Assembly (NCBI GenBank): GCA_044464765.1
Contig: JBIQKZ010000009.1
Span: 86,218 to 150,217, forward strand
DNA from: JBIQKZ01 sp044464765
GTDB lineage: Bacteria > Pseudomonadota > Gammaproteobacteria > Burkholderiales > Burkholderiaceae_B
Direction: 5' to 3'
Length of the DNA stretch: 64,000 nt
Below, piece after piece: positions 32,533 through 40,841 of the stretch. The notes below the pieces were generated by a model that saw only the letters and a list, made by a program, of their open reading frames with translations, was not told the origin of the DNA and made no database searches. The translations under genes and the position numbers were made by a program. Every line of letters starts with the position of its first letter. The stretch's first letter is position 1.

Positions 32533-33402
32533 TTAGTCAGTTAACACGGCGGCGTTCGGGTTCCAGTCGCGCTCGCGGGAAAAGAGCCGCAGTTCTTGCG
32601 CGGTGTTTATGCCGAACGGCGCCAGGGTGTCGGCCAACGCGGCGGCATTCCGGGCAAGGGTTTCGTCGCTGGGTAGCGGGCCCCGGCCGGCAATCAGCAC
32701 TCGATTGCCGTCGCGTAGGTTAAAGAAGTCGCCGAACACGGCGGCGTAGGTCGCGGACTCTTGATCGTACATGAGGCTGGTGGTAAAGGTGTTGGCCACC
32801 AGCACGCCGTCGGGGGAAAGAATGGCGCGCACGTGCTGCAAGAATTCCAGGGTCAGCAGATGGGCGGGGATATAGTCCACGTCGAACGCATCGAGCATGA
32901 TCATGTCGTATTTCCGCCCCTCCCGATGCGCTCGTCCCACAAATGCGCGGCCATCCTCAACAAACACGCGCTGACGCGGTCCTTGCCGATAACCAAAGTA
33001 GCGCTCGGCAACCCTCACGACCGCCGGGTCGATCTCTACCGTCTCAATCATGACGTCGGGTAGTATTTTCTCGAAGGCTTGTGCAATGGTCGCGCCGCCA
33101 AGGCCAATGATCAATACAGTGCGGGGTCTGGGCATGACGAAAAGCGCACTGGTCATCATGCGGGTGTATTCAAACACCATCTTGTCCGGATCGCTCAGGT
33201 CGTAACAGCTCTGCCGCCCCGTATCGTCAATGTCGGTGAAGCTCATGCATCGCAGGCCGTTTTCCTCGATGACGAGCACGGGAGCAAATTCCGATGGTTC
33301 GGTATGGATAATTTGGGGCCCCGAGGCCGACAACAAGGCGTAGGTGGCAAGAATAGCGAAGCACGCGGAAAAGGCCAGAGTGAAAGTCTGTAGTCGAGAC
33401 AA
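32533..33402 (-). CDS. Spermidine-synthase-like methyltransferase-fold protein
   Basis: A 289-residue protein with one N-terminal membrane or signal segment (TFTLAFSACFAILATYALLS) and a spermidine-synthase-type Rossmann domain: VLIIGLGGATIAQAFEK (nucleotide-binding glycine loop), VEIDPAVVRVAERYF, VEDGRAFV and YDMIMLDAFDVDYIP. It resembles the C-terminal half of the fused MFS/spermidine-synthase family rather than cytosolic SpeE. Its reaction is unknown; polyamine synthesis is only one option. It may be co-transcribed with the downstream epimerase operon (132 bases apart). Confidence 0.78.
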   Translation of the reverse strand: MSRLQTFTLAFSACFAILATYALLSASGPQIIHTEPSEFAPVLVIEENGLRCMSFTDIDDTGRQSCYDLSDPDKMVFEYTRMMTSALFVMPRPRTVLIIGLGGATIAQAFEKILPDVMIETVEIDPAVVRVAERYFGYRQGPRQRVFVEDGRAFVGRAHREGRKYDMIMLDAFDVDYIPAHLLTLEFLQHVRAILSPDGVLVANTFTTSLMYDQESATYAAVFGDFFNLRDGNRVLIAGRGPLPSDETLARNAAALADTLAPFGINTAQELRLFSRERDWNPNAAVLTD

Positions 33403-33613
33403 AGGGCACCTGCGCAGGGGGCATTTTTGGTTGGGTTGGCAAGGCGTGAGTCAGGTAAGCCGGATGCGGGCCCCGCGAAAACGCACCTTATTCTTCCTGT
33501 AGGCTGTTGCTGCAGCATAACAAAGGATAATACCGCTCATGTGGATAGTAGTTGTGTTGGCCTTTGCATTCCAACCCATGGATTCGAACGACATAGACTG
33601 TTACCATGTTACC

Positions 33614-33645
33614 AAGGGTGCCGATTACATCGGCACCCTTTTTTT
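33614..33645 (+). terminator. Rho-independent terminator between divergent genes
   Basis: Arms AAGGGTGCCGAT and ATCGGCACCCTT (12 bases, perfect) enclose a 3-base loop and are followed by a T-run. Genes on both sides are transcribed away from it, so it must end an unannotated transcript on the plus strand or act as an attenuator for the DUF481 gene that starts 25 bases later. The remaining 33403-33613 holds no visible ORF. Confidence 0.85.
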
Positions 33646-33669
33646 ATTTTTCACTAAGGAGGCGTGCGC

Positions 33670-34722
33670 GTGGAGGTGCGAACTTTTAGGCGGGGCAGCA
33701 TAGGTTTGGTGGCGGCAGGGCTGTTATGCGGTGCACTGGCCGCTCCCGCTTGGTCGGACACGATTGTTCTTTCCAATGGGGATCGGCTTAGCGGCAAGGT
33801 GCAGTTGATGGACGGTGGCAAGCTTGTCTTGAAAACGGAGTACGCGGGCGAGATTCACATCGACTGGGATAAGGTCGCCCAGCTGCAAACGGATGATCCC
33901 ATGCTGTTGCGGGGGAAGAGCCTGCCGGCGGACTATCAGGCGCGGTTGGTGGCGTCCACGCAGCCGGGCACGGTTGCAGCGGTGTCTGCTGGCGATACGG
34001 AGCCGGCATCGTCAAGCGAGGTGCCATTGGCCGATATCCAGCGAATTGTGCGTCCGCACGCGTTTCTTCGGGATTGGAGTTTCGACGGTGGGGTGGATGT
34101 AGCGATGGATGCGACGCACGCGTCCAGCAGCAACCAGAACTGGAGTGCGGCGGTGCGTTTGTCGGCGCGGCGCGATTGGTGGCGTCATGCCCTGGATCTG
34201 GACTTTGCGCGCAAGACTCAAGACAGCGTGGTGGGCACGTATAACTATAACGGGGTCTATACGGCCGACCGCTTCTTGTCGGAGAAGCTGTTTTTACGGG
34301 GCCGGTTGCGTTATGGGCGCGACCATGTTGATAATCCGGCGAGTCAGCTCGTTTTTTCCGCCGGCCCAGGTTATCAGTTTTGGGATACCGAGTTAGGTGC
34401 GTTTTCGATGTCGGCGCTGTTGGCGCATGCGCGCTATAAGTACCAGGACGAGTCGCGCGACAATTTCCAGATGGCCGGTATCGGCTGGGATTTCAGGCGC
34501 TATCTGGGCGGCAAGCAGTGGCAGGTGTTTACAACGGGCGAAGTGTATCGTGCGTTAAGAAGCGAGGTTAACTACAGCCTTAAGTCGGAGCTTGGGTTGC
34601 GCTATAGCGTGACGCAGTGGATGTCGTTGTATGCGAAGGTGGGCTATAACCGGGTAGAGGTGGCGGGGCAGCCGGCGACGAACGAGCGACGCTATTCCTT
34701 GGGGTTGGGTGTGCACTGGTAG
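33670..34722 (+). CDS. DUF481-type outer-membrane protein
   Basis: A 350-residue exported protein. A signal peptide (GLVAAGLLCGALAAPAWS) precedes a small SH3-like part (TIVLSNGDRLSGKVQLMDGG) that often begins DUF481/YdiY proteins, then an aromatic-rich beta-barrel domain (residues about 140-350) ending RYSLGLGVHW, with the terminal aromatic residue usual for outer-membrane insertion. AAGGAGG at 33656-33662 best fits the GTG at 33670; GTG 33664 is too close. Function of the family is unknown, possibly acid- or salt-stress related. Confidence 0.82.
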   Translation: MEVRTFRRGSIGLVAAGLLCGALAAPAWSDTIVLSNGDRLSGKVQLMDGGKLVLKTEYAGEIHIDWDKVAQLQTDDPMLLRGKSLPADYQARLVASTQPGTVAAVSAGDTEPASSSEVPLADIQRIVRPHAFLRDWSFDGGVDVAMDATHASSSNQNWSAAVRLSARRDWWRHALDLDFARKTQDSVVGTYNYNGVYTADRFLSEKLFLRGRLRYGRDHVDNPASQLVFSAGPGYQFWDTELGAFSMSALLAHARYKYQDESRDNFQMAGIGWDFRRYLGGKQWQVFTTGEVYRALRSEVNYSLKSELGLRYSVTQWMSLYAKVGYNRVEVAGQPATNERRYSLGLGVHW

Positions 34723-34802
34723 TGCTATTCATTTCTGCCGCCTCGTAAGTGGTTTGGCCGTGAATGATTACTGTCATCCATGCTGTCGCTGTCGTTGCCG
34801 CA

Positions 34803-35000
34803 GTTGCGCGGGGCGGGGTCTGGGGGCTGGCGTAAGGCGTGCGCCGTGGCTGCGTCGTTTCGCCGGGGGAAGTCGGCGGGAGCTGTGTGAGCACCGCAGC
34901 CGCCAACGGCGGCAAGGGCGAGTTCTCCCGACGCCCGGCGAAACGACGTAGACGCGGATCAAGCACGCCGTGCCAGCCCCCAGACCCCGCCCCGCGCAAC
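34803..35000. repeat. 198-nt nested palindromic element
   Basis: Outer arms of 29 bases (34803-34831 and 34972-35000) are exact reverse complements. Inside are further complementary pairs: 7 bases (34836-34842 with 34963-34969), 15 bases (34853-34867 with 34934-34948), 6 bases (34877-34882 with 34925-34930) and a central hairpin GCCGCC-AAC-GGCGGC (34899-34913). It fills most of the 416-base gap between two convergent genes. It could be a large terminator, a non-autonomous palindromic element, or an RNA gene. Confidence 0.8.
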
Positions 35001-35138
35001 GTCATAAGAAAGAAGGCCGCGCCCCAAGCAACGTCTCAAGGAGAAAGACTGTTTTCAAAGCAACGAGTCAGAAGGGACGTGTCCATGAGCGCAGTGTTGG
35101 GACTCTGTTCACGGAACAGGACTTTGCTCAGGACAAAA

Positions 35139-36230
35139 TCAACCAAACACCGCCCGATTCAAACGCGGCATGACCTCCTTGGCCATCAGCTCCATCGACC
35201 GCTTCGACAGCCTCGGATCCACCCAATCGTGACAGCTATACAGCAAAGTGCCAAAATCGCCCACCTGATCGCGGAACGCCAATAACTGCTCAACCACCTG
35301 ATCCACCGTGCCGACTATCACCAACTCGTCAAGAATACGTTCAAGCGTAATCGACGAATCCGGCAGATCGGGATCCGACTTGAACAGATTCCCGCGCCCG
35401 CCGCCCACCAGCTTATTCACCAACTGACTGAAGTAAAAAGAATAAGGCCCGTCAGGCCCCCGGCCATAGTCCAGCGCCGTACGCTCATCATCAGCCACGA
35501 AAATGCTTTTCGCCACCCGCCACTCGGCCGGCTGCGGCGTGGCGCCCACCGCCTCGCGCCCTTCAACATACTTCGGCCAGTGCGTGGCTACCCACTGAGG
35601 CAAAAGGAAGTTCGCCGAAATAGGCATCCAGCCCCGCTTAGCCATCTCTGTGACCCCTTTCGAAAAAGGAGCGACCGCCGTGCCCACAATAGGCGGATAC
35701 GGCTTCTGATACGGCTTGGCGATAAACCCCTGGCCGATCTCTGGCTTCATGGTGCGTTGCGTGGTCACCGACCAATGCTTGCCCACCAGGTTATACGGCG
35801 GATCGTTCGCCCAGATGTCCAGAATCATATTGATCGATTCCACAAACATCTCGTTCCGGTTCTTGTCCAGATTGCCAAAGACCTCGGCGTCCGACATCAA
35901 CCCGCCCGGGCTGATGCCGAAAATGAAGCGGCCTTCAAGCATGTGGTCCAGCATGGCAACCTGCGCAGCCACCGTGGCAGGATGCGCATTGGGCAGATTG
36001 ACCGTGCCGGTGCCAAGAACAATATTCTTTGTGGCGTGCGCCACGCTGGCCAGGAACGCCACGCAGGACGTAACGGTTTCGGCGGCATCGGTAACGTGCT
36101 CGCCGACGAAAGCTTCCGCGTAGCCCAGCTCATCGGCCAGCAGAATGGCCTCGCGGTCTTCCTTGAGGGTTTCGTGCAAATGGCGCGCCGGCGGGTGCAG
36201 CGGCATCATGAACATTCCCAGCTTAATCAT
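35139..36230 (-). CDS. LLM-class (luciferase-like) flavin-dependent oxidoreductase
   Basis: A 363-residue bacterial-luciferase-fold protein: KLGMFMMPLHPPARHL at the start, LADELGYAEAFVGEHV, NIVLGTGTVNLPNAHP and EGRFIFGISPGGL. Members use FMNH2 delivered by a separate flavin reductase to oxygenate diverse compounds. The reductase encoded at 38509-39597 in the same neighbourhood is the natural partner, though genes between them run the other way. The promoter side (36231-36498) holds a long inverted repeat. The substrate is unknown. Confidence 0.87.
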   Translation of the reverse strand: MIKLGMFMMPLHPPARHLHETLKEDREAILLADELGYAEAFVGEHVTDAAETVTSCVAFLASVAHATKNIVLGTGTVNLPNAHPATVAAQVAMLDHMLEGRFIFGISPGGLMSDAEVFGNLDKNRNEMFVESINMILDIWANDPPYNLVGKHWSVTTQRTMKPEIGQGFIAKPYQKPYPPIVGTAVAPFSKGVTEMAKRGWMPISANFLLPQWVATHWPKYVEGREAVGATPQPAEWRVAKSIFVADDERTALDYGRGPDGPYSFYFSQLVNKLVGGGRGNLFKSDPDLPDSSITLERILDELVIVGTVDQVVEQLLAFRDQVGDFGTLLYSCHDWVDPRLSKRSMELMAKEVMPRLNRAVFG

Positions 36231-36396
36231 TGTGAGTCACCGTTCTGGTTGCAAATCGTGGATGGCGGCTACTGCCGAACTGGCCCGGCCCGCCAAAAAA
36301 CCAAGTAAGTTGAACCGGCCAAATCTGCCAAGAAGCGAGCCAGATTCGCCAAAAAGCAAAGTAATCAAGTGATCATATTATTGATTAAGAATTAGC

Positions 36397-36446
36397 ACGT
36401 CAATAAATAATTTACTAGTTTTCCCCTAGTAAATTTATTTTGACGT
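36397..36446. promoter_or_regulatory. Long AT-rich inverted repeat in divergent promoter
   Basis: Arms 36397-36418 (22 bases, starting ACGTCAATAAAT) and 36426-36446 (21 bases, ending TTATTTTGACGT) are nearly exact reverse complements around a 7-base centre. Copies of AGTGATCA lie on both sides (36369-36376 and 36447-36454). It sits between the divergent LLM oxidoreductase and Gfo/Idh/MocA genes and is a probable operator, perhaps for the nearby TetR or LysR protein. Confidence 0.55.
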
Positions 36447-36498
36447 AGTGATCAATTGATCGTATTCTTTATAAAAAGAGTCCGATTGGAGGGGTGCA

Positions 36499-37539
36499 AT
36501 GCTTAATGTTGCCGTGGTGGGCCTGGGGTGGTGGGGCCGGATCATTGTCAAGACGCTGGCCGACAGCACGCGCCTGAAGGTCGTGGCCGGGGTCGAGTCA
36601 AACGAAACCGAAGGAAGGGCCTTCTGCGAACAGAATCGGTTGCGCTATGTCCCCACGCTTGAACAAGCCTTGGCGCAAAGTGACATCCACGCCGTCATCC
36701 TCACCACGCCCAACACCTTGCACGAGCCGCAAGTCATTATGTCAGCGCAGGCGGGCAAGCACGTTTTCTGCGAAAAGCCGCTGGCGTTCTCCGTGGGTTC
36801 CGCCGCCCGGTCCATCGATGCCTGCGTAGCCAACAACGTGCGCCTTGGGCTGGGCCACGAACGCCGGTTCGATCCGCCCACCTTGCAGATCCTGCAAATG
36901 ATCCAGCGCGGCGACCTTGGCCGGCTGATCCAGATCGAAGCAAATTTCAGCCAGAACAAATTTCTGGGCATGAGTCCCGATAATTGGCGTCTTTCAAAGC
37001 GCGAAGCGGGTTGCGGCCCCATGACGGCAACCGGCATTCATTTATTGAACCTGGCGGTCTGCCTGGCGGGCCCCGTCCAGCGGGTGCATGCCTGGAACTT
37101 CAACGGCGTGACAGGGTTCGAATCGGGCGATAGCGCATCCGCAAAGCTCTTGTTCAACGACGGCGTCATCGGGTCCATCAACGCCATGCTGTCCACACCG
37201 TTCTTTTCGCGCTTTGCGGTGTTCGGAAGCAACGGCTGGGTCGAAGTGCACGACAACTCGCATGTCGAAGCTCCCACGGGCTGGACACTGAAGCGCTCGA
37301 CCAAAGGCGGGGAAATCAGCTCGGTGGCCATCCCGGTCGCAACACCGGTCAAAGACAACCTTGAAGCGTTCGCCGCCTCGGTCGAGGCAGGCCAAAGCGC
37401 CTATCCCATCAGCCTGCAAGAAATGTTGGACACCGCCGCCGTGCTGGAAGCCGTGCAGCGCTCGTCGGAAAGCGACGGCGCCGCGATTACGCCCGCGCGC
37501 ATCGTACGGGCCACGCTGGGGGCCTCCAATGAACACTAA
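36499..37539 (+). CDS. Gfo/Idh/MocA-family oxidoreductase
   Basis: A 346-residue NAD(P)-dependent oxidoreductase: Rossmann fold at the N-terminus (NVAVVGLGWWGRIIVKTLA), HVFCEKPLAFS with the conserved EKP lysine, and the C-terminal sheet domain. A GGAGG site lies just ahead of ATG 36499. Family members oxidise or reduce sugars, inositols and also aromatic-pathway intermediates such as 4-carboxy-2-hydroxymuconate semialdehyde. In this catabolic cluster a ring-derived substrate is likely, but not shown by sequence. Confidence 0.87.
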   Translation: MLNVAVVGLGWWGRIIVKTLADSTRLKVVAGVESNETEGRAFCEQNRLRYVPTLEQALAQSDIHAVILTTPNTLHEPQVIMSAQAGKHVFCEKPLAFSVGSAARSIDACVANNVRLGLGHERRFDPPTLQILQMIQRGDLGRLIQIEANFSQNKFLGMSPDNWRLSKREAGCGPMTATGIHLLNLAVCLAGPVQRVHAWNFNGVTGFESGDSASAKLLFNDGVIGSINAMLSTPFFSRFAVFGSNGWVEVHDNSHVEAPTGWTLKRSTKGGEISSVAIPVATPVKDNLEAFAASVEAGQSAYPISLQEMLDTAAVLEAVQRSSESDGAAITPARIVRATLGASNEH

Positions 37540-37785
37540 TCCTGCGACACCGTCAATGTTGTACGGCAGCCGCTGGCTGAAGCGTTAAGGCCAAGCGTCA
37601 AGGCGCGGTTTGACCCAATGAAGCGCGCCCGGCGAACGGTGTAGGGCGCTGTCGCGGCAATCGGCTTCATGCCGCGCGGGCCGGTACAATAAGCGTCTTG
37701 GATGGCCGGCGAGCGCCAGGCGCGGCGCCTGAGGCGCGGCGCGGCCACGACGCATTGCCTGCTGTCCTGTGGAATTCAAGAGTTC

Positions 37786-38481
37786 ATGACAACGAACACC
37801 GAGAAACGAAAGAAGCTGAAAGGCGAAGAGCGCGAGCGACTGATCGCCCAAGAGGCGGTTCGTTTTTTTGCTGAAGTGGGCTTTGGCGGCGATACGCGCC
37901 AACTGGCGCGGCGGCTGGGTATTACCCAGTCCCTCATCTACCGTTATTTTCCCACCAAGGCCGCCCTGATCGACCGCGTGTACAACGAGGTCTACATGGG
38001 GCGCTGGAACCATTACTGGGAAACGGTGCTGGCCGACCGGTCCGTGCCCTTGGAAGACCGCCTGGTGCGCCATTACACCGACTACGCCAAGGCCGCGCTT
38101 AATCACGACTGGGTGCGTATTTTTATGTTTTCCGGCCTGGCCGGCGAAGACATCAACCTGCGCTACCTGCAATTCCTGCGCAACCGGGTGCTTGAACCCA
38201 TCTGTACCGAGCTGCGCGCCGAACTTAACTTGCCGTCGGTCGACGAAGTGGCGCTGACGGAAGCCGAGGTCGAACTGGTGTGGGGCATCAATGCCCGGCT
38301 ATTCTATTTTGGCCAGCGCCGCTGGATTTTCAACCTGCCGCTGGATGAAGACCTGGACACCATGATCCAACACACCATCGAGCAATTCATGGCGGGCGCC
38401 AAGGTGGTTGTACCGAAGATTGTCGCGGCGGCAGGGGGCGATGTTCCGACCGCACCCGTGCGCCGCACGGCACGGAAGTAG
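37786..38481 (+). CDS. TetR/AcrR-family regulator
   Basis: A 231-residue TetR-type repressor. The N-terminal helix-turn-helix reads FFAEVGFGGDTRQLARRLGI then TQSLIYRYFPTKAALIDRVY; the C-terminal ligand domain is unassigned. The ATG at 37786 (MTTNTEKRKK) gives a standard N-terminus; a longer frame from 37702 adds Arg-rich sequence unlikely to be real. It lies 27 bases before the flavin reductase gene and probably controls this catabolic operon. Confidence 0.87.
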   Translation: MTTNTEKRKKLKGEERERLIAQEAVRFFAEVGFGGDTRQLARRLGITQSLIYRYFPTKAALIDRVYNEVYMGRWNHYWETVLADRSVPLEDRLVRHYTDYAKAALNHDWVRIFMFSGLAGEDINLRYLQFLRNRVLEPICTELRAELNLPSVDEVALTEAEVELVWGINARLFYFGQRRWIFNLPLDEDLDTMIQHTIEQFMAGAKVVVPKIVAAAGGDVPTAPVRRTARK

Positions 38482-38508
38482 TTACTGTCTAGCTTAGAGG
38501 GAAAGAAC

Positions 38509-39597
38509 ATGCCACTTGAAACCAAGATCGATCCCAGGGAGCTTCGCGATGTGCTTGGCTCGTTCGTGACGGGCGTCACCATTATTACCACGCTCGATGA
38601 AGACGGCACCCCGCATGGCCTGACCGCCAATTCCTTCAGCTCGGTCTCGCTCGACCCGCCGCTGGTGCTGTGGAGCCAGGCGGTCAGCGCGCCCAGCCAT
38701 CCGGTGTTTCGCAATTCCGACCGCTTCTCCGTATCGATTCTGGCTCAGGACCAGATCGACTTATCCAACAAGTTCGCCCGTAGCGCCGCTGGGCCGGGGC
38801 AGTCGAAGTTCGATGGCGTGAAGCTAAGGAAGGGGCTGGGCGGCGTGCCGCTGATCGAAGACTGCGCCGCCAGCCTGGAATGCCGGTTGATTGCGGTGTA
38901 CCCGGGGGGCGACCACGTGGTCTACCTGGGCCAGGTAGATCGTATCGAACGCTCGAACCGGCCGCCGCTGGGGTTTTACGGGGGGCGCTATGTGGTGCCG
39001 TTTCCGCACGACCAATCCACCGCGCCCGACGCGTCGGTGGCGGCCAGCCTGGCGGCGTTGCAGGCGCAGCGCATTGCCACAAAGGGCATTATCGAACTTT
39101 CCGACCAGTTCGACCGCACCATCGGCATTGGCGTCTGGGGGAATTACGGCCCGACCATCGTCCGCTGGGAAGAGTCCAGAAGCCCGGTCACCATCAACTT
39201 CCGAACCGGCTATGTCCTGCCTACATTGAAGTCGGCCACCGGCTTACTGTTCTCGGCCTTCCTGCCCAAGAACCTGGTGGTCGAGTCGCTGCAGAAAGAG
39301 TTCGCCTTGCTGGATCTTCCGGGCGAGGCCGCACTTTCGGCGCTGGAACAGGTAGAGCCCATGCTGGCGACCATACGCAAGGAAGAAATGGTGTTCCTGG
39401 CAAACACCACCGATTTCCAGGATGCCTATGGCACGAAGATTTCGGCGGTGGCCTGCCCCGTGTTCGACCGCGAAGGGCAGATGCTGCTGGCGGTGACCAG
39501 CGTGGGCCCGCCGGCGTCCAGCGAGGCCGATGAGCAAGAGTTCCACGAAGCCATGAAGGCGCTCGCGCGCGGGGTTTCCGCCGCGTTGGCGGCGTAG
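38509..39597 (+). CDS. Flavin reductase fused to an IclR-type effector-binding domain
   Basis: A 362-residue two-domain protein. Residues 1 to about 165 are a flavin reductase of the HpaC/NtaB class (LGSFVTGVTIITTLDEDGTP, HGLTANSFSSVSLDPPLVL, FYGGRYVV). Residues about 180-362 match the effector domain of IclR regulators without the winged helix: GVWGNYGPTIVRWEE, VLPTLKSATGLLFSAFLP and ISAVACPVFDREGQMLLAV; compare VIWGEHGPTIVGW in the IclR protein at 3766-4620. It likely supplies FMNH2 to the LLM monooxygenase at 35139 or another two-component enzyme, with activity tuned by a bound aromatic effector. The effector role is inference. Confidence 0.88.
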   Translation: MPLETKIDPRELRDVLGSFVTGVTIITTLDEDGTPHGLTANSFSSVSLDPPLVLWSQAVSAPSHPVFRNSDRFSVSILAQDQIDLSNKFARSAAGPGQSKFDGVKLRKGLGGVPLIEDCAASLECRLIAVYPGGDHVVYLGQVDRIERSNRPPLGFYGGRYVVPFPHDQSTAPDASVAASLAALQAQRIATKGIIELSDQFDRTIGIGVWGNYGPTIVRWEESRSPVTINFRTGYVLPTLKSATGLLFSAFLPKNLVVESLQKEFALLDLPGEAALSALEQVEPMLATIRKEEMVFLANTTDFQDAYGTKISAVACPVFDREGQMLLAVTSVGPPASSEADEQEFHEAMKALARGVSAALAA

Positions 39598-39612
39598 GCC
39601 ACGGCAGCATCG

Positions 39613-39641
39613 AAAGCGCTCCACCATGTGGCGGAGCGTTT
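39613..39641 (+). terminator. Hairpin after flavin reductase gene
   Basis: CGCTCCACCA pairs with TGGCGGAGCG (one mismatch) 19 bases after the stop, flanked by AAAG and TTT. It is a moderate intrinsic terminator candidate. Confidence 0.5.
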
Positions 39642-39671
39642 CAAACCAGGGGTCGGCGACGCGATAACGGA

Positions 39672-39690
39672 GACGTTAACGGTTAACGTC
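39672..39690. promoter_or_regulatory. 19-base perfect palindrome before dehydrogenase gene
   Basis: GACGTTAAC-G-GTTAACGTC is a perfect palindrome 47 bases upstream of the ATG at 39738. Related TTAACG sequence occurs before the alcohol dehydrogenase gene (about 44739), hinting at one regulator for both. Confidence 0.5.
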
Positions 39691-39737
39691 TAGGCGCGTT
39701 AGCCGGCTTGAGCACAACAAATCGGACGGGGTTTTGA

Positions 39738-40622
39738 ATGGCAGACAGCATTGGCGTGATTGGTTTGGGCATTATGGGCAGCGCGATGTCGCGCAACCTG
39801 ATCCAGAATGGCATGAAGGTAGTGGGCTACGATATTTCGGCGCCTGCGGCGGATCGCTTGCGCGAGATGGGTGGACAGCCGTTGGCCTCGATTGCAGAGG
39901 TGGTGAACGAATCGTCGATCATCCTGACGTCGCTGCCGACGGTGGACGCCTTTGCGTCGGCCACGCAGGCGATCGCGCAGGCGGGGGCGGCGGGGAAAAT
40001 CGTGATCGAGCTTAGCGTGATGCCGCTGGCGCCGCGCCTGCAGGCCCACGAACAGTTGAAGCAGGCTGATTGCATTTTGCTGGACTGCCCGGTCAGCGGA
40101 ACCGGTGCGCAGGCTATTACACGTGACCTGGTGGTGTTCGCCAGTGGCGACCCGCAGGCCTATGAAAAGATCCGGCCTGTTCTTGACGCCATTGCGCGCA
40201 AGCAGGTGTACCTGGGTGAGTTTGGCAATGGCACGAAGATGAAGTTCATCGCCAACCATTTGGTGACCATACACAATGTGGCGGCGGCCGAGGCGTTTAC
40301 GCTGGCCGACAAGGCGGGCATGGATCGCCAGGCCGTGTACGAGGCGCTGGAAGACAGCGCGGCCACGTCGCGGATGTTCCAGGTGCGCGGGCCACTGATG
40401 GTGAAAGACGACTATTCCGACGCTACCGCCCGCATCTCTATGTTCCTGAAAGATGTGCGCATTATCGGCGATTTCGCTGCCGACATGCATTGCCCCACCC
40501 CGCTTTTCAGCGCAAGCACCCAGGTGTATTACGCGGCGGACAACCAAGGCCTGGGCGACCTGGACACCGCCGCCGTATGCAAAGTTCTGGAAGGCGGCGC
40601 CGGGCTGGACGGAAAGCAGTAG
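39738..40622 (+). CDS. 3-hydroxyisobutyrate-dehydrogenase-like NAD(P) oxidoreductase
   Basis: A 294-residue beta-hydroxyacid dehydrogenase: dinucleotide loop GVIGLGIMGSAMSRNL, substrate motif DCPVSGTGAQAIT (family D-x-P-V-S-G-G), and NGTKMKFIANHLVTIHN with the catalytic Lys. The family includes HIBADH, GarR and tartronate semialdehyde reductases. Its place among aromatic catabolic genes suggests a hydroxyacid or aldehyde-acid intermediate. The start is ATG 39738, with a preceding GG-rich stretch. Confidence 0.87.
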   Translation: MADSIGVIGLGIMGSAMSRNLIQNGMKVVGYDISAPAADRLREMGGQPLASIAEVVNESSIILTSLPTVDAFASATQAIAQAGAAGKIVIELSVMPLAPRLQAHEQLKQADCILLDCPVSGTGAQAITRDLVVFASGDPQAYEKIRPVLDAIARKQVYLGEFGNGTKMKFIANHLVTIHNVAAAEAFTLADKAGMDRQAVYEALEDSAATSRMFQVRGPLMVKDDYSDATARISMFLKDVRIIGDFAADMHCPTPLFSASTQVYYAADNQGLGDLDTAAVCKVLEGGAGLDGKQ

Positions 40623-40743
40623 ATATATAAAAGGCACAGCCGAATTGGGCGGGGAAGCGGCAGGAATAGGTACATACCTGTTCAGGAACCGTGGTTACGA
40701 CCGTGGGGGCCGCTGCATGATGACTTCCCCGCACACGTCTGCA

Positions 40744-40838
40744 TGAATGGTAAAACCTGCACGGCTACCAAAGCTTGTGTGAGTAATAAAACCCGCACAA
40801 TCAACAGTAGTAAAGCCTGTGCGAATAATGAAAACGGG
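40744..40838. repeat. Imperfect direct repeats downstream of lysR gene
   Basis: Two related blocks of about 29 bases begin at 40767 (ACCAAAGCTTGTGTGAGTAA) and 40809 (AGTAAAGCCTGTGCGAATAA), and the end of a third partial copy occurs at 40745-40762 (TAAAACCTGCAC). They fill the space between the convergent dehydrogenase and LysR genes. Purpose unknown. Confidence 0.45.
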
Positions 40839-40841
40839 CCT

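Noticed and set aside
33575..33600. GATTCGAAC, like a tRNA T-loop read backwards
   Set aside because: The flanking bases do not pair into a T-stem, and no acceptor or anticodon stem can be drawn.
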